Origin: JABMMZ01 sp040403495
Lineage (GTDB): Bacteria; Bacteroidota; Bacteroidia; NS11-12g; UBA955
Assembly (NCBI GenBank): GCA_040403495.1
Contig: JBBAKM010000002.1
Coordinates: forward strand, 124,001-188,000
Reading direction: 5' to 3'
Length of the DNA stretch: 64,000 nt
This document shows, in pieces, positions 27,383 through 36,327 of this stretch. The translations under genes were made by a program, and so were the position numbers. Numbering within the stretch: the stretch's first letter is position 1; every line of letters begins with the position of its first letter. A model generated the notes under the pieces. That model was not told the DNA's origin. It did no database searches and worked only from the letters and a program-made list of their open reading frames with translations.

Positions 27383-29551
27383 TCAACGTTTTAGTAATTT
27401 GAAAACATAAGGGCCTGAATTTTCACTTTTCACAACTATAGTGTAAATGCCGTCAGCAATAGATTGTAAGTTTATTTGATGGCTGTTAATATCGGTAATT
27501 TCAGATTGATGAATGACCAAAGTGCCCAATGTATTGTAGATAGAAATGCTTGTATTTTGCATTGTGACATTTCCTTTGAATGTAATATAATCTTGACTAG
27601 GATTTGGGTAGAAAAATAAATTGTTGGTGTTGTAAAAGGCATTAACTCCTGCATATTGCAGAGCCAATAATACAGCCTCATAAGCATTTACTTTACCATG
27701 TCCGTAATTGTTGTTTGGGGTAGTGCCAGTCCATTGATCTTCTGTAGCCGTTTGTTCTAAAATTTCCATGACTTGATAAGCATTGAGATTGGGATTTGCC
27801 TCAAGCATTAAGGCCACTATGCCGGTTGCATGTGGTGCCGCCATTGAGGTTCCACTCGAGGCTACCCAATATTGTGTATCTCCTCGGAATGTAGTTTTTA
27901 ATAATGTTCGGTCACTCATCCAAGGTGCCATTTGCAAGTTGTTATAAGATGAAGGAACATTAAATCCTGGTGCAACAATGTTGGGTTTTATGCGACCATC
28001 CACTGTAGGTCCCCTGCTAGAAAAGGAGGCCAAACTGCCAGGAAAAGCATAAGCTGAGTCATTCACTAGCTTGCCTTTGATATTTGTAAAAGAAGAGCGT
28101 GCAGCAGAGGCTCCAACAGAAATTACAGCTTTGGAAGTACCGCCATTTTCGCCTGCGGTGTAGTTGGAATTTCCTTTGATAAAGGTGTTTTCGTAATTCC
28201 ATTTTCCCCATTTATTCGTGAACGAACCGCTTGTCCAATCTCGCGCCGCACCGCTGTTCCAAGCATGAATTTCTGAAGAATCTGAGGTAATATTCACCTT
28301 AAAAATATAAAGTCGTCTGTTTGAACTTTCTGCACTTAAGGTAATGTTAGGTTTGTTATTAAGAGGATAGTTTGCTTGGTTTTGGAAGGAAATCTCAAAC
28401 AGATTATTTTGATGAGATAAAGTGTAAGAGCGGTTGATTTCATTTGAATACACAAAAGGAGTTTCTCTTACTATTTGTAAATTGGTGTCTAGCACTTGAA
28501 CCTGAATGCCAAAACGGCTGTTTTTACTTCCCCAAAAATCACAATAAATACTCTCACGACCGCGCCACTGTCTATTGTTTTCGATAGCAAGGGTGGAAAC
28601 AGTATCCTTGTTGAATTTGTGATTTAAATGCATTGGATTTTCGCCATCATTGCCATTGGCGCCAACAATTATTTTACCATTGCCTACCAATTGTTCTGTG
28701 GCAATATCGAACAAACTAGTGCCATCATGAGGGCCTGTATGCATACCCCAACTTAAATTAATGACGGCCGGTTTGCCTACTGAAGCGGCGTAGTCAAATA
28801 TATATTTATAAGCATCGATAATACTTGGATTAGCAATGACATAATCACCCAAAGCACTTCCTCTAAGAGTATCGTTGCTATATTTAATACTTACAAATAC
28901 TAATTCAGCCTCAGGTGCTACTCCTCTATATTGTCTATTTGGCGTTGAAAAGCCACTACCTGCAGCAATGCCCGCAACATGGGTTCCGTGACTACCGTCA
29001 AGGTCATTGGCGTTAATTATTGCAGTAGAATCTGTATATAAATTGCCATAGTTGTAACCTACAGGAGGTGTTCCGCTTTGCCCTTGATGCCAAAACCGAG
29101 AAATTCTTGTTTTTGTTCCGTCTTTATTGAAAAAATTAGGATTGTTGTTTTGGAAACCAACATCTACAATACCAATAATGACGCCTTTACCCTCAAAGTT
29201 TTTTGGCATTCCATTGTTGCTACCGTTGTTAACTTTGTCAACACTGGTAAAGGTTCTTTCTATGTCGTTTAATGGGTGAATATTAACACCAACCAGTGCT
29301 TGTTCCATGTATAAAACTCCTTTGGTTTCTTGAATTACTTTGCTTAAGTCCTCAGCAAAATCTATCGTTAATATAGATTGTAAACGGCTGTTGATGTGGA
29401 TGTCAAGATTCTTAAAACTGCTTTCGTTAAAATGGCTGTCTATCAGTATCAAAGCTTGTTTGCGAACAACTGGATTGGTTTGGGCGCTACAAACATTAAC
29501 GAGCAATAAGGCTATTAAAAAAAGTTGAATTTTGAAGATATTAAAAACCAT
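27383..29551 (-). CDS. Secreted subtilase (S8) with T9SS type A tail
   Basis: 722 residues. Signal peptide to about residue 23 (VCSAQ), a pro-region to about 115, and the S8 domain with catalytic Asp130 (IIGIVDVG), His188 (DGSHGTHVAG) and Ser569 (GTSMAAP). A long insertion separates the His and Ser motifs. The C-terminus (FFYPNPSQDY...DGIYTIVV) is a T9SS type A sorting tail. Exported, probably cell-surface or released, protein-degrading enzyme. Its start overlaps the end of the globin gene by 11 nt, so it is translated from the globin transcript. Confidence 0.9.
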   Translation of the reverse strand: MVFNIFKIQLFLIALLLVNVCSAQTNPVVRKQALILIDSHFNESSFKNLDIHINSRLQSILTIDFAEDLSKVIQETKGVLYMEQALVGVNIHPLNDIERTFTSVDKVNNGSNNGMPKNFEGKGVIIGIVDVGFQNNNPNFFNKDGTKTRISRFWHQGQSGTPPVGYNYGNLYTDSTAIINANDLDGSHGTHVAGIAAGSGFSTPNRQYRGVAPEAELVFVSIKYSNDTLRGSALGDYVIANPSIIDAYKYIFDYAASVGKPAVINLSWGMHTGPHDGTSLFDIATEQLVGNGKIIVGANGNDGENPMHLNHKFNKDTVSTLAIENNRQWRGRESIYCDFWGSKNSRFGIQVQVLDTNLQIVRETPFVYSNEINRSYTLSHQNNLFEISFQNQANYPLNNKPNITLSAESSNRRLYIFKVNITSDSSEIHAWNSGAARDWTSGSFTNKWGKWNYENTFIKGNSNYTAGENGGTSKAVISVGASAARSSFTNIKGKLVNDSAYAFPGSLASFSSRGPTVDGRIKPNIVAPGFNVPSSYNNLQMAPWMSDRTLLKTTFRGDTQYWVASSGTSMAAPHATGIVALMLEANPNLNAYQVMEILEQTATEDQWTGTTPNNNYGHGKVNAYEAVLLALQYAGVNAFYNTNNLFFYPNPSQDYITFKGNVTMQNTSISIYNTLGTLVIHQSEITDINSHQINLQSIADGIYTIVVKSENSGPYVFKLLKR

Positions 29552-29906
29552 GGTATTCGCCTGTAAGTTTATGTAAGAATGTAGAAGCTAGTAATTTAAC
29601 TCTTTCAAGAGCAATGGAAGCATTGGGTCCACTAAACATTTCATTGGTGGTGGCGGTAAAGTAATTCAACCATTTTTCGAAATGAATTTTTTCCAAATTA
29701 AGAGGGATATGTTTTTCAAATACATTGGTTTTGTAACCCTCCTTTTCGAGTAATACAAACGACCAAAACGCCACTATTTTAGGCATGTGTTCCTCCAAAT
29801 TCAAATGAGAAAATTTTGGAGAGGTAATGGGGTCGTTTAATAAGTGTTTATAAAACGCAGTTTGCCATTGGTAAATATCGTTTTCGGTTTCAATGTCTTT
29901 GAGCAT
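29541..29906 (-). CDS. Group III truncated haemoglobin
   Basis: 121 residues from ATG 29906 (MLKDIETENDIYQW), which is the standard family start; a TTG 60 bases further upstream would add an unsupported hydrophobic head. The pattern ending KIHFEKWLNYF gives the proximal His of the F helix followed by Trp, typical of group III (CtrHb-like) globins. Family members bind O2/NO haem ligands and may help protect against nitrosative stress. It heads a two-gene transcript with the subtilase; this partnership has no obvious logic. Confidence 0.85.
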   Translation of the reverse strand: MLKDIETENDIYQWQTAFYKHLLNDPITSPKFSHLNLEEHMPKIVAFWSFVLLEKEGYKTNVFEKHIPLNLEKIHFEKWLNYFTATTNEMFSGPNASIALERVKLLASTFLHKLTGEYHGF

Positions 29907-29917
29907 AGGATAAAACA

Positions 29918-29925
29918 CAAAAATA
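29918..29925 (-). promoter_or_regulatory. -7 promoter box for globin-subtilase
   Basis: TATTTTTG on the minus strand, 11 nt before the globin ATG at 29906. It supports that start. Confidence 0.5.
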
Positions 29926-29977
29926 ATTAATAAGTGCTGAATAATATAGAAAAATATTATTATCATTGCTATGTCTA

Positions 29978-31852
29978 ATGCGTGAGAGTAAATTTGTAGA
30001 TCAAAACAAAGAGAAATGGCAACAATTCGAACTTGAATTAAAGCAAGCTCAAAAGAACCCTAGCAAGTTAAGAGCTCAGCTAATTCAAATTACAGATGAT
30101 TTGTCGTATGCACGAACATACTACAAAAACCGGTCTGTGAGAATTTATTTGAATGGTTTAGCTCAACTCATTTACCATTCTATCTATAAAAACAAGTCTA
30201 ACGTTTCAAAGTCGATTTATGATTTCTTTAAAACCGATGTACCCAAAATTGTTTATTACGGTCGTAAGGAAATGTTACTTTCTTTTGTTATTCTTATTGT
30301 TTCGGTACTCATAGGGCTATTTTCCTCGGCCAATGACGAACAATTTGCACGTTCTATTTTTGGGGATGATTATATCAATCAAACCATTAAAAATATTGAA
30401 AAAGGAGATCCATTGGGTATTTATAAATCGAGCGATGCGTTCGGCATGTTTGTGAATATAGCTACCAATAATCTAAGGGTTTCGCTGTTTGTGTTTTTGT
30501 TTGGTCTCCTTTTTTCCTATGGTGCTATGGTATTAATGATTCGCAACGGGGTAATGTTAGGGGCCTTTATTTATTTCTTTTATTCGCGAAACTTAATTGG
30601 TGAATTTAATCTAACAGTATGGATGCATGGTAGCATAGAGATTTTAACCTTGGTGATAGAAACACAGGCAGGAATGCTGTTGGGTAGGGGTTTGCTTTAT
30701 CCCGGAACTTTGAGCAGAAGTAAAGCTTTTAGCGTTTGGGGAAAACGAGGTGCAATGTTGTTTTTAGCAGGTATTCCCTTTATCGTGTTTGCCGCTTTTG
30801 TTGAATCTTTTTTAACTAGATTTACAGAAATACCTGATGTTTTTAGAGCTTCTTTTATTTTACTATCCATTGGTTTAATGGTGTTTTACTTTGTTATTTA
30901 TCCATACAATAAATTTAAAGATGTGAAAGATGTTGATTTGGGGGATGCTGACTATAAACCGGATGAACCTTTTGAGTTTGATAAAAATACAATTTATTCA
31001 AATGGTCTTATTTTTATGAAGTCAATTGGTTTTTTTAAGAAATACTTAAATTCAATTTTGGTTTCTGTTCTGCTTAGCTCTGTATTGTTTTTTGTATGTA
31101 TCGCGGTATTTAATTTCAAAGAAACTTTGAGCCAATTTCAAGTTTTGTCCTTAGATATAGATGATTTAGACCTTTATAATTTAATGAGTAAATTAGGGGC
31201 TAGTTATTCTAATTTTGGAATATTGCTAAATAGTAGTGAAAGCTTCATTCAATATATTCTAATGTCTTTATGGCAGTTTGGATTATTATTCTTAATTAGC
31301 AAAAAATTATTCAAGGAATTCGACATGAAGGCACCAAGTCGGAAAGCCATTGGTGCTCTGGTTTTAATGGTGTTATCAATCAATTTGTTGTTGCTTTTAA
31401 ATGAATCAATAATACTGCTTTTATATCTGTTTATGTTTCCAATTGCATTGTCCGGAGTCTTTATTTATTTAATGTTTCCTGACCGTTATTCTATAATGGA
31501 AGGTATAAAAATGGTATTTCAAAGCGGACTTATCAAAACTCAATTATTGTCTTTAACTATGGCATTTATTTCAACCATTAGTTTTGTTTTGTTAATGTCT
31601 CCTATTAGTTTTTTGATGGTTTGGGTGATCGAGCTAAATGTTCAATTGTCTCCTGAAAAATATACGTTATTAATAAAAAGTATTTTGTTATTGCTGTTCA
31701 TATTTATTTGTAGTTTGCTTGTGTCTTTTCAAATTGTACAATTAGTATTAAATGCATTAAGTATCAGAGAAATAAATACAGCTAATGGATTAAAAACAGC
31801 CATTAGTAAGTTAGGTAACACCAAAAAGGTATACGGTATAGAAACAGAATGA
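29978..31852 (+). CDS. SpoIIM-family membrane protein with extra C-terminal membrane domain
   Basis: 624 residues from ATG 29978. The N-terminal 320 residues are the SpoIIM (DUF95) family: a soluble helical head (SKFVDQNKEKWQQF), then TM helices with FMHG-like GRGLLYPG and WMHGSIEI motifs. The remaining 300 residues form about six more hydrophobic helices (from LNSILVSVLLSSVLFF), not part of SpoIIM and not recognised by me. SpoIIM-like proteins outside endospore formers usually sit, as here, with DUF4129, DUF4350, MoxR and DUF58 genes; the cluster is thought to act at the envelope. It overlaps the next gene by ATGA. A TTG 12 bases upstream is an alternative start. Confidence 0.75.
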   Translation: MRESKFVDQNKEKWQQFELELKQAQKNPSKLRAQLIQITDDLSYARTYYKNRSVRIYLNGLAQLIYHSIYKNKSNVSKSIYDFFKTDVPKIVYYGRKEMLLSFVILIVSVLIGLFSSANDEQFARSIFGDDYINQTIKNIEKGDPLGIYKSSDAFGMFVNIATNNLRVSLFVFLFGLLFSYGAMVLMIRNGVMLGAFIYFFYSRNLIGEFNLTVWMHGSIEILTLVIETQAGMLLGRGLLYPGTLSRSKAFSVWGKRGAMLFLAGIPFIVFAAFVESFLTRFTEIPDVFRASFILLSIGLMVFYFVIYPYNKFKDVKDVDLGDADYKPDEPFEFDKNTIYSNGLIFMKSIGFFKKYLNSILVSVLLSSVLFFVCIAVFNFKETLSQFQVLSLDIDDLDLYNLMSKLGASYSNFGILLNSSESFIQYILMSLWQFGLLFLISKKLFKEFDMKAPSRKAIGALVLMVLSINLLLLLNESIILLLYLFMFPIALSGVFIYLMFPDRYSIMEGIKMVFQSGLIKTQLLSLTMAFISTISFVLLMSPISFLMVWVIELNVQLSPEKYTLLIKSILLLLFIFICSLLVSFQIVQLVLNALSIREINTANGLKTAISKLGNTKKVYGIETE

Positions 31853-32544
31853 AGGTAAAATTGTCTATTTTGATTTGTGTTTTATGGTTTTGCTGGCCTT
31901 CTGCAATTGCCAATACCATTGAGCTTGACTCCTCTCGCAATTTACGTTATGCCGAAGTTTATGAGTCAGCTTTAAATAAGTCGGAGTGGAAAATAAAAGC
32001 GAAAGATTTGCAATTTGAGGAAGATACAATTGTCAAAAATAAACAAAAACCAAAGGAGTTTAAGTCTAGAACCAGTTTTGATTTCACCCCTTTTAGGTAT
32101 TTCTTTTTGTTTTTAGCTATTGCGTTATTAGTTTGGGTTTTGTACCTCATTATTAAGAATTTTAAAAGCAAAAACATTGTAAATAAATCCCCTTTTTTAT
32201 ACAGCTATGAAGCTCCTGAAAAGGAAGAACTCATGCAATTACAAATAAATGAGCTTTTCAATGATGCTGTAGCTAAAAAAGATTTTGCATTGGCTTACCG
32301 TTTGAAATATTTGAATGCGCTCAAGTTATTGGTGTTAAAGAATATTATTTTATATAAAAAACACAGTACCAATTATGAATTGATGTTGCAAATAAAGCCT
32401 AAGGAAATTCAATCTTTGTTTAATAAATTAACTTTTAATTTTGATGGCATTTGGTATGGAGAAATGAAGTTAACGGAAGAAAGTTTTAATGAATTAATGA
32501 TTGTTTTTAATCAGTTTGAATCACTAATAACAAGCCATAAATGA
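31849..32544 (+). CDS. DUF4129-containing membrane protein
   Basis: 231 residues: signal peptide (1-21), a short extracytoplasmic segment, one TM helix (about 84-104) and a cytosolic C-terminal domain with KDFALAYRLKYLNALKLL, characteristic of DUF4129 (transglutaminase-associated). It overlaps both neighbours by ATGA (31849-31852 and 32541-32544), a sign of tight co-translation in the MoxR operon. Biochemical role unknown. Confidence 0.75.
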   Translation: MKVKLSILICVLWFCWPSAIANTIELDSSRNLRYAEVYESALNKSEWKIKAKDLQFEEDTIVKNKQKPKEFKSRTSFDFTPFRYFFLFLAIALLVWVLYLIIKNFKSKNIVNKSPFLYSYEAPEKEELMQLQINELFNDAVAKKDFALAYRLKYLNALKLLVLKNIILYKKHSTNYELMLQIKPKEIQSLFNKLTFNFDGIWYGEMKLTEESFNELMIVFNQFESLITSHK

Positions 32545-33806
32545 AAAGAGATAAAGCCATATGGATAACTTTGTTAGTGTTGATTTCAGCAATTTTGCTA
32601 TTTATTCTTTTTCGCAAAGAAAATGAGAAATTTAATTGGTATAAAACATTCGAAAGTACAACTTTACATCCCTACGATTTTGGGGTATTTGAAGCCCTAA
32701 TTCAAAAGGGAGGAAAAAACAAATTTACAAGTGTTAAAGAGTCTTTAAATCAATATTTAGATACAAATAAATTGGGTCAAACCTATTTGTTTGCAGGCAA
32801 TAATTGTTATCTGCGTGCTACTGAGATAGACTCCTTGTTGTCTTTTGCTAGAGTTGGTAATCAATTGGTTTTTATAACCGAAGGTATTCCGGAACAGCTT
32901 CTAACACAAGCGTTAGCAGACGAAAAAATTCAATTGGAAACGTATTTCCAAAATAAGGTAAGTGTCAGTCTAAATCAAGCAGCCTCTTTGAATTTCAATG
33001 GTAAAAATCTATTTCAATTCAGAAGTTTTAATAAAGACACCACAGAAAATACCAATTGGAACTATTTTCATTTTCCTAGGAATAATTTGTTCTTTGAATA
33101 TGTTCAACCTCAGTATGATATTTTAGGTACGGTGGATTCTAATGTGAATTTTATAAGAATATATTATGGTAAAGGGGAGATTTATGTGCATTCTAACCCC
33201 CTTTTGTTTACAAATTATGCAATGCGAAATGAACGTGGTTTTGAGTATGTTAATCAATGTTTAAATAGCGTTCAATTAAGCAATGTGTTGTTTGATTACA
33301 GTGCAAGAATTTATAAGAAAGAAACAGACTTATTAATGAAGCAATCTGAAACCCCTTTGTCTTTTATTTTAAGTAAACCTGCATTAAAATGGGCTTGGTA
33401 TTTAAGTTTGTTGAGCTTAATCCTCTTTTTGTTTTTTGTTATTAAAAGAAAACAAAGAAAAATTCCAGTTCTTGAACAAAAGAAAAACACCACAATGGGT
33501 TTTATTGAAACATTAAGTGCCCTTAATCTGAGTCATGATAATTCCTACCAAATGGCAGAGCAAAAAATGCAATTATTTTTGTATTTTATTAGAACAAAAT
33601 TAGGTATTGCAACCTTGGATATTCAAGCCGAACAAGTAAAGCATATTGCCAAAAAATCCAAAGTCAATGAAAAAATAGTAGAACGAATTTTCGATTATTA
33701 TTTTCAAGTCATTGATTACAAAAAAGAAAAAACAGACAGTACTAATTTAATAGAACTATACAACAGAATAAATACTTTTTACAAACATTATAACAATAAC
33801 CAATAG
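32541..33806 (+). CDS. DUF4350-domain membrane protein
   Basis: 421 residues. One TM at the N-terminus (WITLLVLISAILLFILF), an extracytoplasmic DUF4350 domain (about 35-280, with TYLFAGNNCYLRATEIDSLL and the FVTEGIP-type turn), a second TM (about 292-312) and a cytosolic helical tail. DUF4350 is GATase-like in fold and commonly found in the MoxR-DUF58 gene set. Coupled by ATGA to the previous gene and 1 nt from moxR. Confidence 0.75.
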   Translation: MKRDKAIWITLLVLISAILLFILFRKENEKFNWYKTFESTTLHPYDFGVFEALIQKGGKNKFTSVKESLNQYLDTNKLGQTYLFAGNNCYLRATEIDSLLSFARVGNQLVFITEGIPEQLLTQALADEKIQLETYFQNKVSVSLNQAASLNFNGKNLFQFRSFNKDTTENTNWNYFHFPRNNLFFEYVQPQYDILGTVDSNVNFIRIYYGKGEIYVHSNPLLFTNYAMRNERGFEYVNQCLNSVQLSNVLFDYSARIYKKETDLLMKQSETPLSFILSKPALKWAWYLSLLSLILFLFFVIKRKQRKIPVLEQKKNTTMGFIETLSALNLSHDNSYQMAEQKMQLFLYFIRTKLGIATLDIQAEQVKHIAKKSKVNEKIVERIFDYYFQVIDYKKEKTDSTNLIELYNRINTFYKHYNNNQ

Positions 33807-33807
33807 T

Positions 33808-34806
33808 ATGGAACAACAAAATGAATGGAGCCAATTAGAATCGGGAAGAGAAGCTTTGGATTTGCAAGCATTACAACAGCAAGTGGAAGCTATTCGACAT
33901 GAAATTCATAAAGTAATAGTGGGACAAGATGAACTTATCAATTTATTGTTGGCAGGTTTATTTACACGAGGCCATGTGCTTATAGAAGGCGTTCCCGGAA
34001 TAGCCAAAACATTGACCGTGAATTTACTTGCTAAAACACTGAATTTGAATTTCAAAAGAATTCAGTTTACCCCCGATTTAATGCCCGCCGATGTTACAGG
34101 AACTAGTGTTTATAACACCAAATCCAATGATTTTGAATTTAAAAAAGGACCTATTTTTTCCAATATTGTGTTGATTGATGAAATCAATAGAGCCCCTGCC
34201 AAAACACAAGCTGCCTTGTTTGAGGTAATGGAAGAACAGCAAGTAACTATCGATGGATTAACCTATCAACTTGAATCGCCATTTATGGTAATGGCAACCC
34301 AAAATCCTATTGAACAAGAAGGGACTTACAAACTACCCGAAGCACAACAAGACCGTTTTTTGTTTAGGGTTAAAATAAATTACCCTAGCTTGGAAGAGGA
34401 AATTGAGATTATCACTAGGTTTGAAGGAGATTTTAATCAATTAGCCATAAAAGAGGTTAAGCAAGTGCTTAATTCTGATGCTATTGTTAAGTGTCAAGCT
34501 TTAGTGGAGAAAGTATTTATCAAGGAATCTTTGATTAGATATATTGCCGAAATTATCCATCACACCCGCAATACCAAGGATTTGGTTTTGGGAGCATCTC
34601 CACGAGCTTCTATGGCTATAGTGAAAACAGCCAAAGCACTCGCCGCCATTCAAGGTAGAGATTTTGTAACGCCCGATGATATTCAATATGCAGCATTTCC
34701 TGTGTTAAACCACCGCGTTATATTGTCCCCAGAAAAAGAAATGGAAGGTTTTGATGTAAAATCTATTTTACAAGAGTTGTTTCTGAATATTGAAGTGCCT
34801 AGATAA
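33808..34806 (+). CDS. MoxR-family AAA+ ATPase
   Basis: 332 residues, a usual length. Walker A GVPGIAKT (61-68), Walker B VLIDEINRAPAKTQ, sensor 1 ATQNPIEQEG and the C-terminal lid region LGASPRAS are all present. MoxR proteins are chaperone-like ATPases that act on von Willebrand factor type proteins; here DUF58, the next gene, is the usual partner. Cytosolic, central gene of the operon 29978-36141. Confidence 0.95.
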   Translation: MEQQNEWSQLESGREALDLQALQQQVEAIRHEIHKVIVGQDELINLLLAGLFTRGHVLIEGVPGIAKTLTVNLLAKTLNLNFKRIQFTPDLMPADVTGTSVYNTKSNDFEFKKGPIFSNIVLIDEINRAPAKTQAALFEVMEEQQVTIDGLTYQLESPFMVMATQNPIEQEGTYKLPEAQQDRFLFRVKINYPSLEEEIEIITRFEGDFNQLAIKEVKQVLNSDAIVKCQALVEKVFIKESLIRYIAEIIHHTRNTKDLVLGASPRASMAIVKTAKALAAIQGRDFVTPDDIQYAAFPVLNHRVILSPEKEMEGFDVKSILQELFLNIEVPR

Positions 34807-34809
34807 AAA

Positions 34810-36141
34810 ATGAAACAAATCAATAACATCTTTATTGGGAAACGATTTTTTATGCTTTTATGGGTTGTTATAGCCTTGTTTTGCATCAGTTTTGCCTTTA
34901 AACCTTTGTTTTTGATTTCCGTCTTTTTAACGTTCGCTGTCTTTTCACTTTTATTGCTCGACTTGCTATGGATTTATAGCAAATGGGTAATGGTTCAAGC
35001 ACTCAGAAAAACATCTCAATTGCTTTCATTAAACGATGACAATCACGTGGAAATTGTGATAAGAAATTTAAGCAATAGAAAATGGACCGTCGAGGTGATT
35101 GATGAATTGCCGTTTCAACTCCAAAATCGCGATTTTTTATTGAAATGTTCTTTGGCAGCATACGAGAACAAAGTGTTAAAATATGTTATAAAACCACTAA
35201 GTAGAGGGGTTTATGATTTTGGGAATATCAATCTGTTTATTCAAAGTCCATTAAAGTTAATCCAGCGCAGAATTGTGGTAGAAACCCAACAGTCGGTGCC
35301 TGTATATCCTAGTATTATTCAAATGAAGAAGTTTGAACTCTATACTTTTTCAAAAATATCAAGTCTTTATGGCATCAAAAAAATGCGCAGAATAGGCCAT
35401 AGTTATGAGTTTGAACAAATAAGGAATTATGTAAGAGGTGATGATGTTCGTCAAATTAATTGGAAATCGACAGCGCGAAATCAAAAGTTGATGATTAATC
35501 AACATGAAGATGAAAAGTCGCAACCCATTTATCATGTCATTGACAAAAGCAGAACCATGTTACTGCCATTTGAAGGCTTAAGTTTGTTGGATTATTCAAT
35601 TAATAGTGCCTTAGTTACCAGCAATGTTGCATTAAAAAAATCAGACAAGGTTGGATTATTGACTTTCTCTGATGTCATAGGCACGGCTATCAAAGCCGAA
35701 CGAAAAGTAGGGCAACTTAATCAATTGTTAGAAGCGCTTTACAATCAAAAAGAAAGAAATTTAGAAGCTAACTATGAGCTAATGTATCACAGTGTCAATA
35801 GATTAGTAAAAACCCGAAGTTTATTGTTCCTCTATACAAATTTCGAAAGCACTTACAGTATGAAAAGGGTTTTGCCGATTTTAAAAAGACTCAATAAACA
35901 GCATTTATTAGTGGTTATTTTCTTCGAAAATACGGCTATCTTGGACATGAGTAATAAAGAAGCAATTGATTTAAAAGGAATATATACTCAAATAGTGGCT
36001 GAACAAACCATTCACGAAAAGAAAATTATCGTCAATGAACTTCACAATGCCGGTATTCAAACTGTGTATACACGACCACAAGATTTGTCACTACAAACAC
36101 TCAATAAATACCTAGAATTGAAATCGAGAGGATTGATTTAG
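34810..36141 (+). CDS. DUF58 (vWA-like) protein, MoxR partner
   Basis: 443 residues: two N-terminal TM helices (about 15-60), then a soluble domain with the DUF58 signature (EFEQIRNYVRGDDVRQINW) and a vWA-like fold with HVIDKSRTM in place of the classical MIDAS DxSxS. DUF58 proteins partner with MoxR ATPases. It starts 3 nt after moxR and is the last gene of the operon; the 186-bp space after it holds the miaB promoter. Confidence 0.9.
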   Translation: MKQINNIFIGKRFFMLLWVVIALFCISFAFKPLFLISVFLTFAVFSLLLLDLLWIYSKWVMVQALRKTSQLLSLNDDNHVEIVIRNLSNRKWTVEVIDELPFQLQNRDFLLKCSLAAYENKVLKYVIKPLSRGVYDFGNINLFIQSPLKLIQRRIVVETQQSVPVYPSIIQMKKFELYTFSKISSLYGIKKMRRIGHSYEFEQIRNYVRGDDVRQINWKSTARNQKLMINQHEDEKSQPIYHVIDKSRTMLLPFEGLSLLDYSINSALVTSNVALKKSDKVGLLTFSDVIGTAIKAERKVGQLNQLLEALYNQKERNLEANYELMYHSVNRLVKTRSLLFLYTNFESTYSMKRVLPILKRLNKQHLLVVIFFENTAILDMSNKEAIDLKGIYTQIVAEQTIHEKKIIVNELHNAGIQTVYTRPQDLSLQTLNKYLELKSRGLI

Positions 36142-36311
36142 TGAATAAGACCGCATTGAATAGATGTAAACCATTGTTAGTAAAGTTTCATGGTTTTAAG
36201 AGGATTGATAGTATTTTTCTTTTCTTTTATAGAGGAAGCGTTTAATCTGAAAATAGACTAGATTTAACAAATATGGAATTGTAAATATGTCATTATGTCA
36301 TATTTATTTTG

Positions 36312-36319
36312 TAGTTTTG
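36312..36319 (+). promoter_or_regulatory. -7 promoter box for the miaB operon
   Basis: TAGTTTTG ends 8 nt before the ATG at 36328. It argues against the in-frame ATG at 36295, which lies upstream of the box. Confidence 0.5.
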
Positions 36320-36327
36320 CATTCCCT

